From Scatophagus argus (taxonomy: Eukaryota; Chordata; Actinopteri; Scatophagidae), in contig NC_058501.1 in assembly GCF_020382885.2 (NCBI RefSeq), positions 16,010,501-16,074,500 on the forward strand: a stretch of 64,000 nt of DNA, written 5' to 3'. The position numbers and the translations under genes are program-made. Numbering within the stretch: the first letter of the stretch is position 1; every line of letters begins with the position of its first letter. Below the pieces are notes generated by a model. It saw nothing but the letters and a program-made list of their open reading frames with translations. It had not been told where the DNA came from and made no database searches. This document shows positions 25,076-38,900 of this stretch, piece after piece.

Positions 25076-27000
25076 CCTGGTCAATACTTTTCTGCTGTGT
25101 TCTTGACTGTTTTTTTTTGCCATCAGTCTGTCTCATATTTAGCTTTTCTGCTCGTCTTCTCTTCCTGCTCCTGAGAGAAGCACTCTTCCCTTGCTTTGCA
25201 TGGCTTAAATTGCACTGTCGCAAGCCAGTTAAAGACGGAGGGATATATCTGACTGGAGATGTATTGGGGAGGAAAATCAAGGATTTGCTACTGACTGATT
25301 ATTTTCACAATATTCCAGCCATTGCAAGAGAGTTCTCTAGCTAGCACTGCCCAAAGCTCAACAACTGATGTTGTAGATATGTGATATAAATATATATATA
25401 AATATATAAAAGCGCACAATCACAAGACCACACTTGAATAGAGTGCACAAAAACACTCTCTTACACTCTGGTAAAAACACACACACACACACAAAGGCCT
25501 TTTATTTTAATATGTTCCTAGTTTTACTCAGGCATTGATGAAGAGTGTATTTTGCAGTTTTGCCCTTTAGCATGTAGACTAATCACTCCAGTTATTGATT
25601 TAAACTCTCAGGAAATTGCTGGGATATACAGCTTTGATTTTTTATTTTTTTTTCTAAAATTCCCCCTTTGTTGCAAGCAAACCCAACACTCTGTGCTAAC
25701 CTCACTCACAGTTTTAAATCCACAGCATGTCTCTGCATGTCGGCACTGCTTTCATGGAGCGCTTCTACAGTATTGAGTACAGTTTCCTGTGTACATTGGT
25801 GGCTTCTCTTACAAATTTAATTATTTCTTTTTTTTCTCTCTACATGTGAGGGGTTTTTCTTCATTAAATGATTTACTTCAACTGCAGGCACACAGTGTTA
25901 CAGTGGCTGCATACAGTTTGTCTTGGTGCCCATTGGAAATGTATACAGTCTGTTTTTCTTTGCCTACATATATACAGCGTGCATGTGTGTATGTCTGTAA
26001 AAATGGATGCATACAAAATGCAGTATCATTATCAACTTTAACACAGTCGTAGGGTTTCTTACTTGCTTGTTTTTTGTTTTTTTTTCCTGTCACCCTGCAT
26101 TACCCCGTACCAAGTATGGGCTTTTTGTACTCCTTTTGTAAAAGAAATACAAAGAAAAAAACTGAAAAAAAAAGAAATCGCACAGCAATAATTAACAAGC
26201 AGGAATTGTGTACTCTTAAAGCCATTCATAATTGTTATAAATGTTGTCCTTGATTTAATGTTATTTTAAAATGGGGATATGTGGTAGTAATGTTTGATTT
26301 GATTGAAAGGTTTCCCTGTATTTTATTGTTATTTTGAAACTTTTGATGATCTCTTGACCTCCCAATTTCCTTTTCTGATTGGTATTTTATTAATGGTTTT
26401 ATCAGGGTATTTTAGGATTGAAATGGAATAAATAGAGCTAAACACAACATGAGCTGCAAGCGAGAATCACCCAAAAGTTTTTATTTAAGTGTTTTTTTTT
26501 GTCCTCCTGTTTGTGACAAACATTTGGACTTGGAATGAATCTTTGCCAACCAGATCTAATCACTTGTGTTTTACAATCATTTTTTTGCTAAGTTTGTATT
26601 ATAGAAGAATGTTGTGGGATGCAAGATCATGCTTCTAACACATTTTAACTCTTAATATGTGAAATTAGTTTAAATTTGACCCTTTTTATTACAGTTTTCC
26701 ATTGTCTGTGTGTAACACTCGCACACTCATGATGACAAATGATGTATCTGTATGTAAGCCCATGCTAATAATTGTCTGGTTTTCATCTTCAAGAGAGTGG
26801 TATGGTGGTGACTGTGTAGTCTTTGTCATTGTTAATAACCTTTTTGGTTGCTCTGTATCCAGGTTTTTTCAATGATGTGAACTTTTATCACTCATAGAAA
26901 CACAAATATATAAATATACTGTATATGTCTATGAAATGTTAAATGAGAGAAAGAAATGTTTGGTTTTTGTATTAAATTGATATATTGTTGAAAATGAAGG
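25076..27000 (+). other. arnt: arnt 3' untranslated region (extent uncertain)
   Basis: AT-rich sequence after the TGA at 25073-25075. Candidate poly(A) signals are AATAAA near 26428 and ATTAAA at 26971-26976, so the 3' UTR could be 1.4 or 1.9 kb. It includes an AC microsatellite at about 25478-25493 and many T-rich tracts. No further exon was seen. Confidence 0.4.
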
Positions 27001-28334
27001 AGTTCAACTGTTGTTTTGAACTGCACACAAGACGACATAATTGGCATCATTTACTCCTGAATCACAAAGTCATATATGTTTCTAGTGTTCACGATAGCCT
27101 GATAACAGTCATGCAAGAATCATGGCTGTCTTTATATCCGTGTCTGCTTTGACTTCCTTGAGACAATTCAGTCTTCTGAAGAAACAAGAGACAGCTTTGG
27201 TTCGATTGGCATGTATCTGTTTTCCTTGCCCATTCAGTGCATCTGTGAAGATGCAGAGATGTGTGGCTTTGTCCTGGGATCAGTTTCTGCCTTCTTCCTT
27301 CCCTCATCTGTTTCTCAGCCTGAGGGTGAAAACAGATGGAATTAATGCTTGTACTAGTCCAAGATAGGTTTACAACTAAACCCTGTTTGGGTTGCACTTG
27401 AGTGACGTCTTGTGCTGTAAATCCTTTTTTTTTTTTTTTTTTTATCATTTCAGTACATGCATTTCAGTACAAGCTTACTCTTTCCCCTGTTATTAGAACA
27501 GAGTCACTTTACTCTTAACATTTGTGTATCTCTGTAGTGGCATCAGAGTACAAGCAATCTGCATTTTTTTGGTTAGGATCAGTTTCCAAACCCTCTCAAG
27601 TGGATTGCCACAAGGCGTCATATCCTCTTTCTCTTCCTCAATCTTTTCTTTTTCCTTTCTGCATCTTGACCATTTCATGCTACTCTAGACTATTTTCCAC
27701 CACTTTTAGACCATAAAATAATCTCGTGTGTGTGTGTGTGTGCAGGCATATGTTTAAAGTGAACCAGTTGGTTCAGAATAAAAAGAAAATCTTAATCCTC
27801 ACATCATTTGATAAAGCTTTCAGACCTTATTGTCATGGGTCCATACCTTGTACTGACCAGGGATCCAGTGACTCCTGTCTTAGGTGTCATCTCCTGTAAA
27901 GGTCTCCTGAAGAGACCAGAGAGACGCTTGCGTCTTCTAATCTCAGGAACAGCCTGATCGTTACCAAAGTCCTTATTAACTATTTATGGAGGACACAGGT
28001 GCCAAATGTGTCTCCGTGTGTCCACCAGCCCATCGTATCTTTGGGAGAAGGGCAGGAGGTGTCAATGTTGGGACAAGAAAAAGAGGTCAAGACCCAGAGG
28101 AACGGATTGTTGAATTCAGGCGTGACAGAAACGTTGGTTTATCAGATGACAACTGCAGCAGCATGATGGATTGTCAGTTAGCATCAGCAAGAATTCAAGC
28201 TTGTTCAGACACACAGGATTTGGGAATAATTCAAGCACTTGTGGAACTACTTTTGATGGTGTAAAATATCAACAGGGAAGTGAACAGATGAGGAATTGAT
28301 TTTTTGTGTGATTTGTGTGTGTGCATTTGTCAAG
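27001..28334. other. Spacer and probable 5' noncoding part of the cortexin-like gene
   Basis: It holds a T run at 27424-27443 and a GT microsatellite at about 27726-27742. A splice acceptor-like TTTGTCAAG directly precedes the ATG at 28335, which would fit an upstream noncoding exon that I could not place. Confidence 0.35.
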
Positions 28335-28520
28335 ATGGACCCTCCAACCCCCCTTGTGGGCAGGTTCGATGTGGATGTGGACCTTGGTTTTGCCCTGTTC
28401 TTCTTCTTCCTGCTCTGCTTCTTCTTGTTGGTAGCCATAGTCCGCTGTGCTCAGATGGTGCTGGACCCATACAGTGCTATCTCTGTCACTACACACCAAG
28501 AGGAGCAAACGGAGGACTGA
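28335..28520 (+). CDS. ctxnd2: Cortexin-domain microprotein, CTXND2-like
   Basis: A 61-residue single-pass membrane microprotein. The order is a short Pro-containing N-terminus (MDPPTPLVGRF), a DVDVDLGFALF entry into one hydrophobic helix (about 17-37), then the family signature VRCAQMVLDPYSAISVTT and an acidic end (HQEEQTED). Cortexin-family proteins share a helix followed by VRC...DPYSxxP/S. The DVD-x-G and DPYSAI spellings fit the cortexin-domain-containing (CTXND) group better than cortexins 1-3. Human CTXND2 lies near ARNT on 1q21, which supports the name. The ATG at 28335 is chosen because upstream in-frame residues lack family character and an acceptor-like AG precedes it. Function is poorly known. 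The protein family is fairly sure; the '2' rests partly on synteny. Confidence 0.72.
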   Translation: MDPPTPLVGRFDVDVDLGFALFFFFLLCFFLLVAIVRCAQMVLDPYSAISVTTHQEEQTED

Positions 28521-29750
28521 CAGACGTGCACATCAGGTCATCCTCCAAAAGGAGCGATACCCTCTCTTCCAACTCTTCAAATGTGATAACAAAGATGAGT
28601 TGACACGAGCCAGAGAATATTCTGAGGTTTCTCTTATGGCCGAGTCAGTGATGAAGTTGTGCCTGATACTACTTCAACTTGTATATAGTTTCTTCTGAAG
28701 ATTTGTATAAAAAGCTGCCAGCATTCAACTCCTTTAAGTAATGTAAGTATGCAATCTAAAGCACAGAATATATTTAGGTATTTAATGCAGATTGTGTTCA
28801 TGAATAATACAAGTTATACATTTAAAATATATTGGAAAAGTCTTTGAAAAGACAGCATGTAGTGGTTTCGTTAAAATGTTGTTTAAATGTAAAAAATCGA
28901 CATTCCTTTGCACCAGGAAAGATATCTGACACTGAGAGTCTGGGTGACAGCAGAGTTGTGCAATAAATTCATGATGTTTTTTTAATGTTTTTTTTTTTTC
29001 ATCCAGGTAGGCCTTATTAGTGTGATAAACATAAATATGTGCTGATCCATGTGTTGAAACACTAATGCAAACAACCAAGCATTGACTTGCACTACAGAGA
29101 CTCTCCTCAAATGTGATCTGTTCATCATGCCAGAATGTACACTGTGAAAAGCAGCTTGATGAAAGCTGACGCAAATGCCCTTTTTTCCTCACTAATATGG
29201 CACAGATGTTTCAAAGCTCTCAGTGATGGAACTATAATGCACAACAGATGTTTTTTCCTCAAATTCTGTCACACTATGTTTTGCAGGTTTTGCACAAACT
29301 TTCATGCAGTTTGCTTGTTGTTGAACAAATCTTACAACCTCTTTAACTTGTAGCATGTGTTGGAAATTCAGTAATTCAGAATCTACATTGTTAAGAAAGA
29401 AACAGAGGAAATAATTTCTATGCAACCTGAATCTTACTTCTCAAATTTATAAGAAATGAGTAATTAAAACTCCTGGGCAGCAACATGGCTCAAAATGAGA
29501 GAGGCAGAGCTGCTCAAAACAGTTAGATGCACCAAGTAAACGTCTCATAAATCTTACAAAATATTTTTAATTAAATTTCGTTTCTTGTTGATTAACTTGA
29601 TGTTTACTTGAATCAACATGTGCTACAATAATAACGTAACAATAATAAGGTTTAGTGATTTGGTGTGAGTCAATTTCAGCATTCTTGATGTTAAATTTAG
29701 GCGCCTGCGTCCTAAATATACACAGCATCATTCAGATGTACGATTTAAAT
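28521..29750. other. Spacer between the cortexin-like gene and setdb1
   Basis: It probably begins with the cortexin-like 3' UTR; an AATAAA occurs near 28963. The remainder is AT-rich with short T runs. No exon or repeat boundary is recognised. Confidence 0.4.
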
Positions 29751-29911
29751 ACCTTAATGACCCGGGTCGGCGGAGCTCACGTTTGTCACAGAAACCTACA
29801 GCGCGAAGTAACACCGCCCACTTCGGATACCCTGGGATACAATGCATGCACTCCTTGTTGTAGCTAGCCGGTAGCATTAGCTCGGCAACGTTATATTTAC
29901 GAGCAGGCAGG
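29750..29911 (+). promoter_or_regulatory. setdb1: setdb1 promoter and 5' UTR
   Basis: A local G+C-rich patch just before the setdb1 ATG, with GACCCGGGTCGGCGGAGC (about 29759-29776) and a GC-box-like ACCGCCCAC (about 29812-29820). No TATA box is evident. The role is inferred from position. Confidence 0.4.
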
Positions 29912-32900
29912 ATGGAAAACAGCGAAGGGTGAGTTTTGAGTGCTGTCTCTAAATGAAGTCACTCTCTGGCGTGTCTTTGAGAGCAACTCCAAAGGACACA
30001 GTGTTGTTCTCATAACAAATACACCATTCTGTCAGAAAATGAGATATTCTTCATGCTATGCTGGGCTAGGCTAGGCTATTGAGCTAGCCTGCACTCACTG
30101 GAATCAGTTTGTTGTCTTTTAGCATCCCTGTTTGCCCCGAATGTGTCCTATGAAAGTGTCACAAAAGTTATAGTGGGTTAAGTTAGTTTTTACTTTGTCG
30201 GCCTGTTAAATGGCGAAGTTATCCAGCAAGCGTCAGTTCAAAGTGGATTTTGGCTTTTTAACTGTCTCTTGTGCTAACAAGTACTCGCAGGCTAACGTCA
30301 TTTCTGCAGGCTGGCAGTTGCTTTATGGTTACATTTAAACTGACCAGTTGTTGCAAAAGTGCGCATTAGCTGTGTGTCTCATCAGTATCAGCTCTACATA
30401 TTTCGGCAGTGATATCTTTGGCTGGGAGCGTTAAAACGTTTCAGTCAGTCCCTGACTCTCTGTGTGCTCGCATACACAAAGACAGCATCAAAACACTGAA
30501 GTGAGACTGAAACGGTGGTTTGTACACATGTGTCACCCCATGCAGTTTTTCTTAAACTGCAGCCCAACTCCACAGTAGCTGATACCACAAGACTGTATTG
30601 CATTGATGCTTTAATACGCAGGGATTCAGTCCACGGATGACCGTTACCTGTATCAACACACCTCCTAGGCTGAATCAGTAACACTGACGTCAGCTCTTGG
30701 CATGATTGAAAACCGGCGTTGATGTTGGCACATGATCCGGGACACAGTAATGTTTATTTTTTTTAGTAGTTTATACACACTGACAGATATCATTATGCAT
30801 TTCAGTCTTGTCAGCTCAGTTGGAGTCATCATCATGATATTAAGAATATTATCTGATGTTACAGTATAACTCAGTATGGCAGTCTGGTAGGTTAAATGAC
30901 ATGTAACATTCAGACTTGTGTGGAAAACTGATTTATGTTTCAGCTTTGTGTAGAAACCTGTAGAAACAAGTGTAAAAACTTCATTAACAGGTTTTGTTAT
31001 GGTGCCAACGCACTCAATAACCAATTCCTAACACTGATCGCATTTTGGCATAATAATTGATTCATAAATTAGACAGAACACTTTTCTTATATTTCTAATG
31101 TGATTGTAAAGTGACATGCTAGCATGGTTGTCAAAAGTGGTGATCTTCACTACGTTTTGATACCATGCATGTGTTTAAAACAATAATGATAAAATATCTA
31201 GTATCAAAATATACACAGGATCAAAAGTTCCAAAGCTGTAAAAGTCAAATTTTCAACCCGATGTTGTTTATCCACTCTTGTGTGCTTGAGACCTTTTCTT
31301 TTTTCCATGATATCCAAAGAGGTGTTGAGTACAATGTATTTTTTTCCATATTGTATTGAAGTTTAAAATCCTTGGCATGTGTTGTTAGCAAAAACAACAA
31401 AAAAACCATGAAAATAATGGCAGTAAAAGTAGGGCATGGGTATTACTTTTTAAATACTGCATTGCTGTTCCATTAATTACTTATTAGTGAGGTCCAGAAG
31501 ATTCATATGTAGACATTAATAATAATGTTTACTTGTCCTGTTTTGGTTTTTCTTTCTCGTCAGCATGGAGGTGGATGGCTGGGACCCCAGTCTGGAGGAA
31601 GAGCTGGGCATTTCTCTGGAAGAGCTGAGGAAGTGGATCGAAGATGCTGTGGAGAAGAGCGAGATTGTGCAGAAGAAAAAGGCTCAGCTAACGGAGCTCA
31701 AGCAATGGGTGGAGCAGAAAGAAGAAGAGGAGGCCAAGACGGAGATGCTTCTCAATGATGCCAACCAGTAAGCCGTTCACTTTGTTCCAAAGTCTGTTTT
31801 TTTATTTACTAATTGTGCATTTTAGTTAATATACAGTATTTTTACAAGCACCCATCTCTCATCTCAGACCTCGTAGATTCTTTGGCAGCACTTAAAGTGT
31901 ACTTTGGAGAAGTTCGCAGATCGTGAAATTGTAAATTATTGTGTAGAGCCCAGCTCTTTGAATCAAATACTGCATAACAGGAAAGTGAAGCAGATAGCAC
32001 CAGATCAACAAGTCTCTAACTGCCAGACAGCACGAGTTTTCTAACAAACACAAAGAGCAGCCCTGCTGGTGATACAGATGATTACACAGCATGTTCCTGT
32101 TTAACTTTTCATAATGTAAACCAAAGCTTTCTCTGTTTTGTATAACAGCTTAGCCTAAATTGTTTGATGGCACGACATTACGCATTATGTTTGAATTTCA
32201 TTTTGTGACGCGCAATCTGGTTATTTTCACCTTTTGTGCTGAACATAAAACAAGAATCCACGATTGTGTGTGAATGTGGGCTGTGGGCAGAGAGAGTTGA
32301 CAGAAAATGAGGGAGTTCTTTTTCTCCTCACTCTTCCTCAGGTCCATATTGGAGTGTGAGAAACTGGTGAAGGCAACTTACCACAGGAACGGTCTTGTTT
32401 ACCGTGAGAGCAGCTCAGAGGATGAGGGGGTCGGAGGAGGTGTGTTGTCCTCTGAGGTCATTGAGATAGATGACGATGAAGATGATGATGTCATCGCTGT
32501 CGGCTGTTGTAAGTCGCACTCTTTTCCTCTCAGAGCAGTTACCGTTCATTGCTACTACAGCATGAAAACAGTCAGGTTATTAAATATTCTGCTTCTCTTG
32601 TGTTCTTCGCAATGTTTCAGTGGTTCCTCCGAAGAAGCACGTCGCTCTTGGCAAAGATCAAGTGGTGAGAACAATTAAAAAAAATTTCATTATATTGTGC
32701 TGTTACACTTCGCTGATAAATGTTTGTTGTGGGTTGGTCAAACCGAGTATGAGTTTATTTAACTAAGATTAAGGTATAAAAAGTTTTTCTAGGCTTTGCT
32801 TGGTGCTGTTTTCCCTCCTTTATTAACAGGCTCATTGTGAGAAAAGATGTATTGGAAATGCCTAGAAGGAAAACAATGGATATTGTGGATTTGACCACAA

Positions 32901-35900
32901 AAATTTATGAGGAAAGGTATCATAGCTCAGTGTACGCAGTTGAGGATGTATTTCCTGTTTATTTGTTTTGCCAGGTAAAAGAGGCCAGTGCGGCTCTGCA
33001 GAAAACCTCCCATCAGGTGCAGAAGTTGGCCCAAATGGTCAACAAGCATTCAACAATTACTTCATTGCTCCGATCTCCTTTACAGCCTTCGTCCCAGTCA
33101 GGTGAGCATGCATCAGTGGTCATCAGCTACATAATAACCTTAACTACACAGGGGCCAGAATTTTCTAAGTAGACAGTGTAGAGGCAGGACTGTCGAATGA
33201 CAACATTTAGGCCCACTCAGCCTAATTTAATATTTGTGATAAAAATAGTATTTATTTTCACTTCTTTTTTAGAAAATAAATACTATTTTTATCAGCCTTT
33301 ATGAACAGAGTCCTAAAACATAGGAAATCCATAATGATAGGATAAAGAAGCCTACTTAACTTAAGTAAATGCTCTGAGACCTCAAGCGGTGAGGCAGTCA
33401 GTGCACAATACTTACATACTGGCATACATACTTTACTTTAGTATGCATCATACCTACGTCAAAGTGTCTGACACTAAAGGTGTGTGTGGCTGTTCTACCC
33501 TCCAGGTATTCAGGGTTCGGTTCCGGCAGTGTTTGTATCCCAGATTCAATCTCAGTCCATGACCCAGCCGAACCCCAACATGCCCGAAGATGAGCTCAGA
33601 GTCGGGATGAGCATTCTAGGAAAGAAACGCACCAAGACCTGGCACAGAGGCACTCTTGTTGCTATCAGCCCTGTTGGTGTGTTACCAGAACATTTTATTC
33701 TTCTTTCAGGACTCAAGATTATGTTAAATATTCAATATTTGAGGTTTCGTTTTATATATTATTAATTATTGTATGTGTTGTGTATGTGAATTTTCCAGAT
33801 CTTCTATCTTTAATGCAGCAACCTCTCTGTCTATATTCAGGAAACGGTGTATCCAAGTATAAAGTTAAGTTTGATAAAGGAAAGAGTCTGCTGTCTGGAA
33901 ATCACATTGCTTTCGACTATAACCCCACCCTGGAGATTCTGTATGTCGGGGCTCGTGTAGTCGCCAAGTACAAGGACGGCAATCTGGTGTGGCTCTATGC
34001 TGGAATAGTAGCAGAGATGCCCAACAACAAGAACCGTATGAGGTAAGACTAAATAACGAAAGAGCCCTACCAACACTTTCTGTTTCCACTCATATTAGGG
34101 GTGGGAGATATGGACAAAATCTTCTAACAGTAGTTGCGGAACATGAACAGTAATGTTATCACTTCACCACATTTGTTTATTTTCTTCCTCTTCTTTTATT
34201 TGGAACTTCTATAAAAACAAAAACAGCTGCCTCACATGAGACAACACTGGAGTTAAAAACAAAGGACTCAAATCAGTAAAACTGGAAATGGAAAATGGAA
34301 GCTTTAAGGTTCCAAATGGGAGCAATAATTTCAAGTTTTGTAGTTTTTAGCAAGTGCAAATATGGCACCAACTGTCGCTGTCACATCAGGTGGGAAGTAA
34401 GTAGACCTGCTGCCCAAATCACTTAACTTTACAAGGCAGCAGGAAGCACAGGATCATGTGAGAGTAGTAACATCAAATCTCTTACCGGTGGACACATTTC
34501 TACCATGACACATCGCCCCAATCAATAGTAACATCTTTAGTCCCTTACATTTTGCTATTAAAGAACTACATCCAAGCTCATAAATAAGCTCATAAAAACA
34601 CAGACTTTTTACACTTAAAAAATAAACATTCCAGTGCTCACCCTTAGACAAACTATGTAAGAGTTATTATATAGTAGAGTAGTGATATATATATATGGTT
34701 AATATCTTTTGTTGTATGTGTTTCAGGTTTTTGATTTTCTTTGATGACGGTTATGCTTCATATGTAACACTACCTGAGCTCTATCCAGTTTGCCGGCCAT
34801 GTAAGTGCCCATTTCTCTGTTTTCTCCTTTTCTCTTGTATTATGTGACGCTCAGTCATTTTTTTATGCAGTTATGCCAGTTATTTGGCTAAGAGTACATT
34901 AAATTGGTTGTAGGATTTTGGGAGTCAGTGTGGCAGTAAATACAAATTCATCAACAAGAGAGTGACCTTACTCTTGTTTTCGCAGTAAGGCGTACATGGG
35001 AGGACATAGAGGATGCATCGTGTCGAGACTTCATCGAGGAGTACATCACTGCCTACCCCAGCAGGCCTATGGTGCTCCTAAAGGTTGGCCAGATTATCAA
35101 GACTGAGTGGGAGGGAACCTGGTGGAAGAGCAAAGTGGAAGAAGTGGATGGAAGCTTGGTCAAGATCCTCTTTTTGGTATGTCAACAAATAAAATCCACT
35201 CAATGACTCAGACAGCTGTCCAGAGGAACAGAAGGGTCCATGTTCATTATCCAGAATCCACATTAGTTTAAATAAATTTGCTTTATGGTAGTTGATTTAT
35301 CAATAGAGCAGTTAAAAATGAGTGCACTTGTGTTGCTGTTTGTTGTCAATCAGGATGATAAGAGGAGTGAGTGGATCTATAGAGGCTCCACCAGGTTGGA
35401 GCCAATGTTCAACCTGAAGATGACCACCGCTAATAATCAGGAGAAGAAGCTGGCTGGCCAGCAGAGGACACGACCTAACATGGGTAACGTACATACTCAA
35501 AAATGCATGTACACACAGACACAAAAAGTCACACACTCACACTTGAAATTTTTCAAGAACAGATTGATTAATCCAGTACTTTGTTTTCTGTATTGGTACC
35601 TAATTTAGATCCTGTCTTAGAGAATTGTTTTAACTTTTGCATTGAGGTCAGAAATTCCAATTCCAATGTCCAGTGTGTACAACAAGAGGAAATGAAAAAA
35701 TGTTTACTTAATACTTCTTTTTCAATCTCCAGGGGCACTGAGGAGTAAAGGTCCGGTTGTTCAGTACACCAGTGATGGACACGTTGGAGCCTCTCCGGTC
35801 AAAGCACTGCAGGCCTCGCCCGGCCAGCCTTCACAGACACCACAACATCCACAGCGTCTTCAGCCCCCGCAGACCCAACAAATGTCTCAGTCTCCTCAGA

Positions 35901-38900
35901 CAGCACAGCCTGCACAATCCCCACAACCTCTACGTGCTGAGTAAGTGATACTGCAACTTGATCCGAATGAAGAGCTCTTCATTCATATGACCTCCGTTGG
36001 TTTAACGTCTCACCTTGTTGCAGTGACGTAAAGTGTACTCTAGGGCCCTGTGACATCCGTGTCACAACAAAGCACATTCCTAACCACACTGAGCTGGCTG
36101 TGGTCAGAGCTAAAACAAATCTGAAATTTCCAAGCAGAGATGGCAACAAAACACTACTTTTCAGCCTCTTTGACGCCTAATCAAAACTGCATTTTTCATG
36201 CTTTTGGTCACTTGTGGGCACCACAACAAGCTAACAGCGCACCATTGACATACTGTATGGTATCTCTTTAAAAAGATGACTATTCAGAAATTAATAGATA
36301 ATCACATTCAACAGACACAGAGCAATATTAGCATTTATTTTGTGTTGTGTTTGTGGTGACCTGGTCATTCTCTCTTTTAGCTTTCTCAGCTCTTGATGGA
36401 AATCAAAACAGTTAGGTGATATAAACGGTAGAGCCCAGAGGGAAAATGTAGTCACACACAGTAATAAGTCTCTGTGTGTATGTCACTTTAAGCAACATTT
36501 TTCACATTAGTTTGATGCTTCATTAATGGAAAAAAATATTGATCATCCATTTTTCCATTTACTTCCACTTATTCGGGGTAGGGTTGTGGTGGCAGCAGGG
36601 TATCCCAGTCCACACTCTCCCCAGCTACACTTTGCAACTCCTGGGGGAAGTATTGATTAATGGAGCTTTAAACCTAAATGATTTTAGAGCAAGTGAAGGC
36701 TTATGATATCGACTGATATTTCTATCCTCACTGTCTTCAAGCAGTAAACATCAGATGGCAAAGAAGAGTACTTCTCCGTTTGTCCCTGGGGTGGGAGGCA
36801 CTCATTTGTCCAAAGTCACGCAGTCTCTTTCGCCCAGTCCCACTAACCTCTCCAGGTGAGTCCACCTCATTGTTTGGCCTAATAATTTATAACACAGAGG
36901 AAAGGAAAAGCTCTGCTGAAAGTGATCTTAGACATTTGATGTTTTTGAATGTAACTGGTCTCTTTCTCTTCGTCTTTTGTCTGCCAACTCATAGTGGTGG
37001 AAGAATCTTGAATGCCCAAAACACTGTTGCGCCGCCTTTCACACAGTCGTTCCAGAGACAGCTGCCCTCTCTGGCTCCTGCGCCCCCTGCCATCGCCCAC
37101 GCGGTGGCCACCATCCCACATCAGGCCGCGTACCGTGCCCCGACGGACCGCATCTTCTACATGGCACACACTTGTCAGCCTGCCTGTCTGAATCGTGTAC
37201 GGCCTGCGAAATCAGACATGCACAGAGGAAAGAACCCGCTTCTCACACCTTTACTCTACGATTTCCGACGAATGACAGGACGACGCAAAGTCAACCGCAA
37301 GGTAAATTGGAAAGAAGAGTAGATGAATCAGGAAGTGGATATGTGAAGCGTTCAGCTTTTTTTTTTGCTTTTTTTTAATGTAAGAATTTTTTGATTTTAT
37401 TTTCCCTCCTTGGAGTCAAACTGAATTGCACAACACTTGTCATATGTATGCTCCCCCCCTCAGATGTCCTTTCATGTAATCTACAAGGCTCCATGTGGGC
37501 TTTGCCTGCGAAACATGGCAGAGATCCAGAACTACCTCTTCCAGACGCGCTGTGACTTTATATTCTTAGAGATGTTCTGTCTGGACCCTTACGTGCTTGT
37601 GGACCGGCCTTTCCAGCCACAGAAGCCTTTCTACTACATTCCTGACATCACTGGTGGAAAGGAGGACATCCCACTCTCCTGCGTCAATGAGATCGATTCC
37701 ACCCCACCTCCTAAAGTAGCTTACAGTAAGAATTACATTAAGATGGTATCAAGGTAGAGATTAATTTGGGCTGGGTTCAGATTACAATTATTTTTGTCTT
37801 TTGAGATGATCACTGTGTCATCTCGGTCATCGCAGAGTCTTAAAGGAGAAGAGATTTTTACCAGTCTCGTGTACATCGAAACATCTGACTAAAAGATTTG
37901 TCAGAGCAGGACATCAGACAAAAACAGCTACAATAAAGCCAGTTAAATCCCAGTGACAGTACTGATTGTTGAACAGCTTGAATGAACAAACGTATGTTTT
38001 CTTTTCATTTAACTTCCGTATGATTCTCTTGTCACTCACTTTTGTAATTTATGTTATTTGCTTGTCTTGCTTTTAGTTATCAGAGAGCTATTTTTCGGAG
38101 CCTTTAAGTTCCCACTTCACCTGCATGTGTGATGTGCAGAAAGTAAAGAAAATACATAAAAAAAATCGATGAGCTATCACAGTTGCCTTTTCCTGTCCCT
38201 ACCTTCTTTGAAAAACCCTTGTGGATGTTATTGCAAAGAGACTAATCGTACTCTCTCTCCTCTCTTTAAGGTAAAGAACGTATACCTGAAGATGGAGTAT
38301 TCATCAACACCAGTTCAGACTTTCTGGTTGGGTGTGAATGCACTGACGGCTGTCGAGACAAGTTAGTGAAGTTCCTCGCCTATGACCCACCATTTTTAAT
38401 ATTACTCCTGCTGTTAATATTCTCAACTCATGTCTTTGTGTCTTTATAACAGATCCAAATGCTCTTGCCATCAGTTGACCCTTCAGGCTACAGGTTGTAC
38501 ACCAGGGGGACAGATTAACCCGAACGCGGGATATTTGCACAAACGATTAGAGGAGTGCCTCCCCACAGGGTCAGACATCATAGTTGCACGAAAGCCTTTC
38601 CCACTTGTCGTGTACTTTACAGAAAGACTAACTCACTCTCACTCCTCATAACCTCGTAAGAGGATAATTACTGTTGAATGTAACAGCTAATTTGTCTTGT
38701 CTCGGAGGCATTATCTTCCTGCCCTCTCTCTGTTTCTCAGGATCTACGAGTGTAATAAACGGTGCAAATGCTGTTCTCAGATGTGCACCAACCGGTTGGT
38801 GCAGCACGGCCTGCAGGTGCGTCTCCAGCTCTTCAAGACCCAGAACAAAGGCTGGGGCATCCGCTGTCTGGATGACGTGGCCAAGGGCTCTTTTGTCTGC

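Noticed and set aside
27424-27443. T run as the tail of a processed retrocopy
   Set aside because: No intronless gene remnant or target duplication is seen next to it.
32837-32974. Extra coding stretch upstream of setdb1 exon 5 ([15 protein letters not shown]...)
   Set aside because: It is open in the same frame as exon 5, but an acceptor at 32974 fits the phase from exon 4, and homology with SETDB1 begins only at VKEASAAL.
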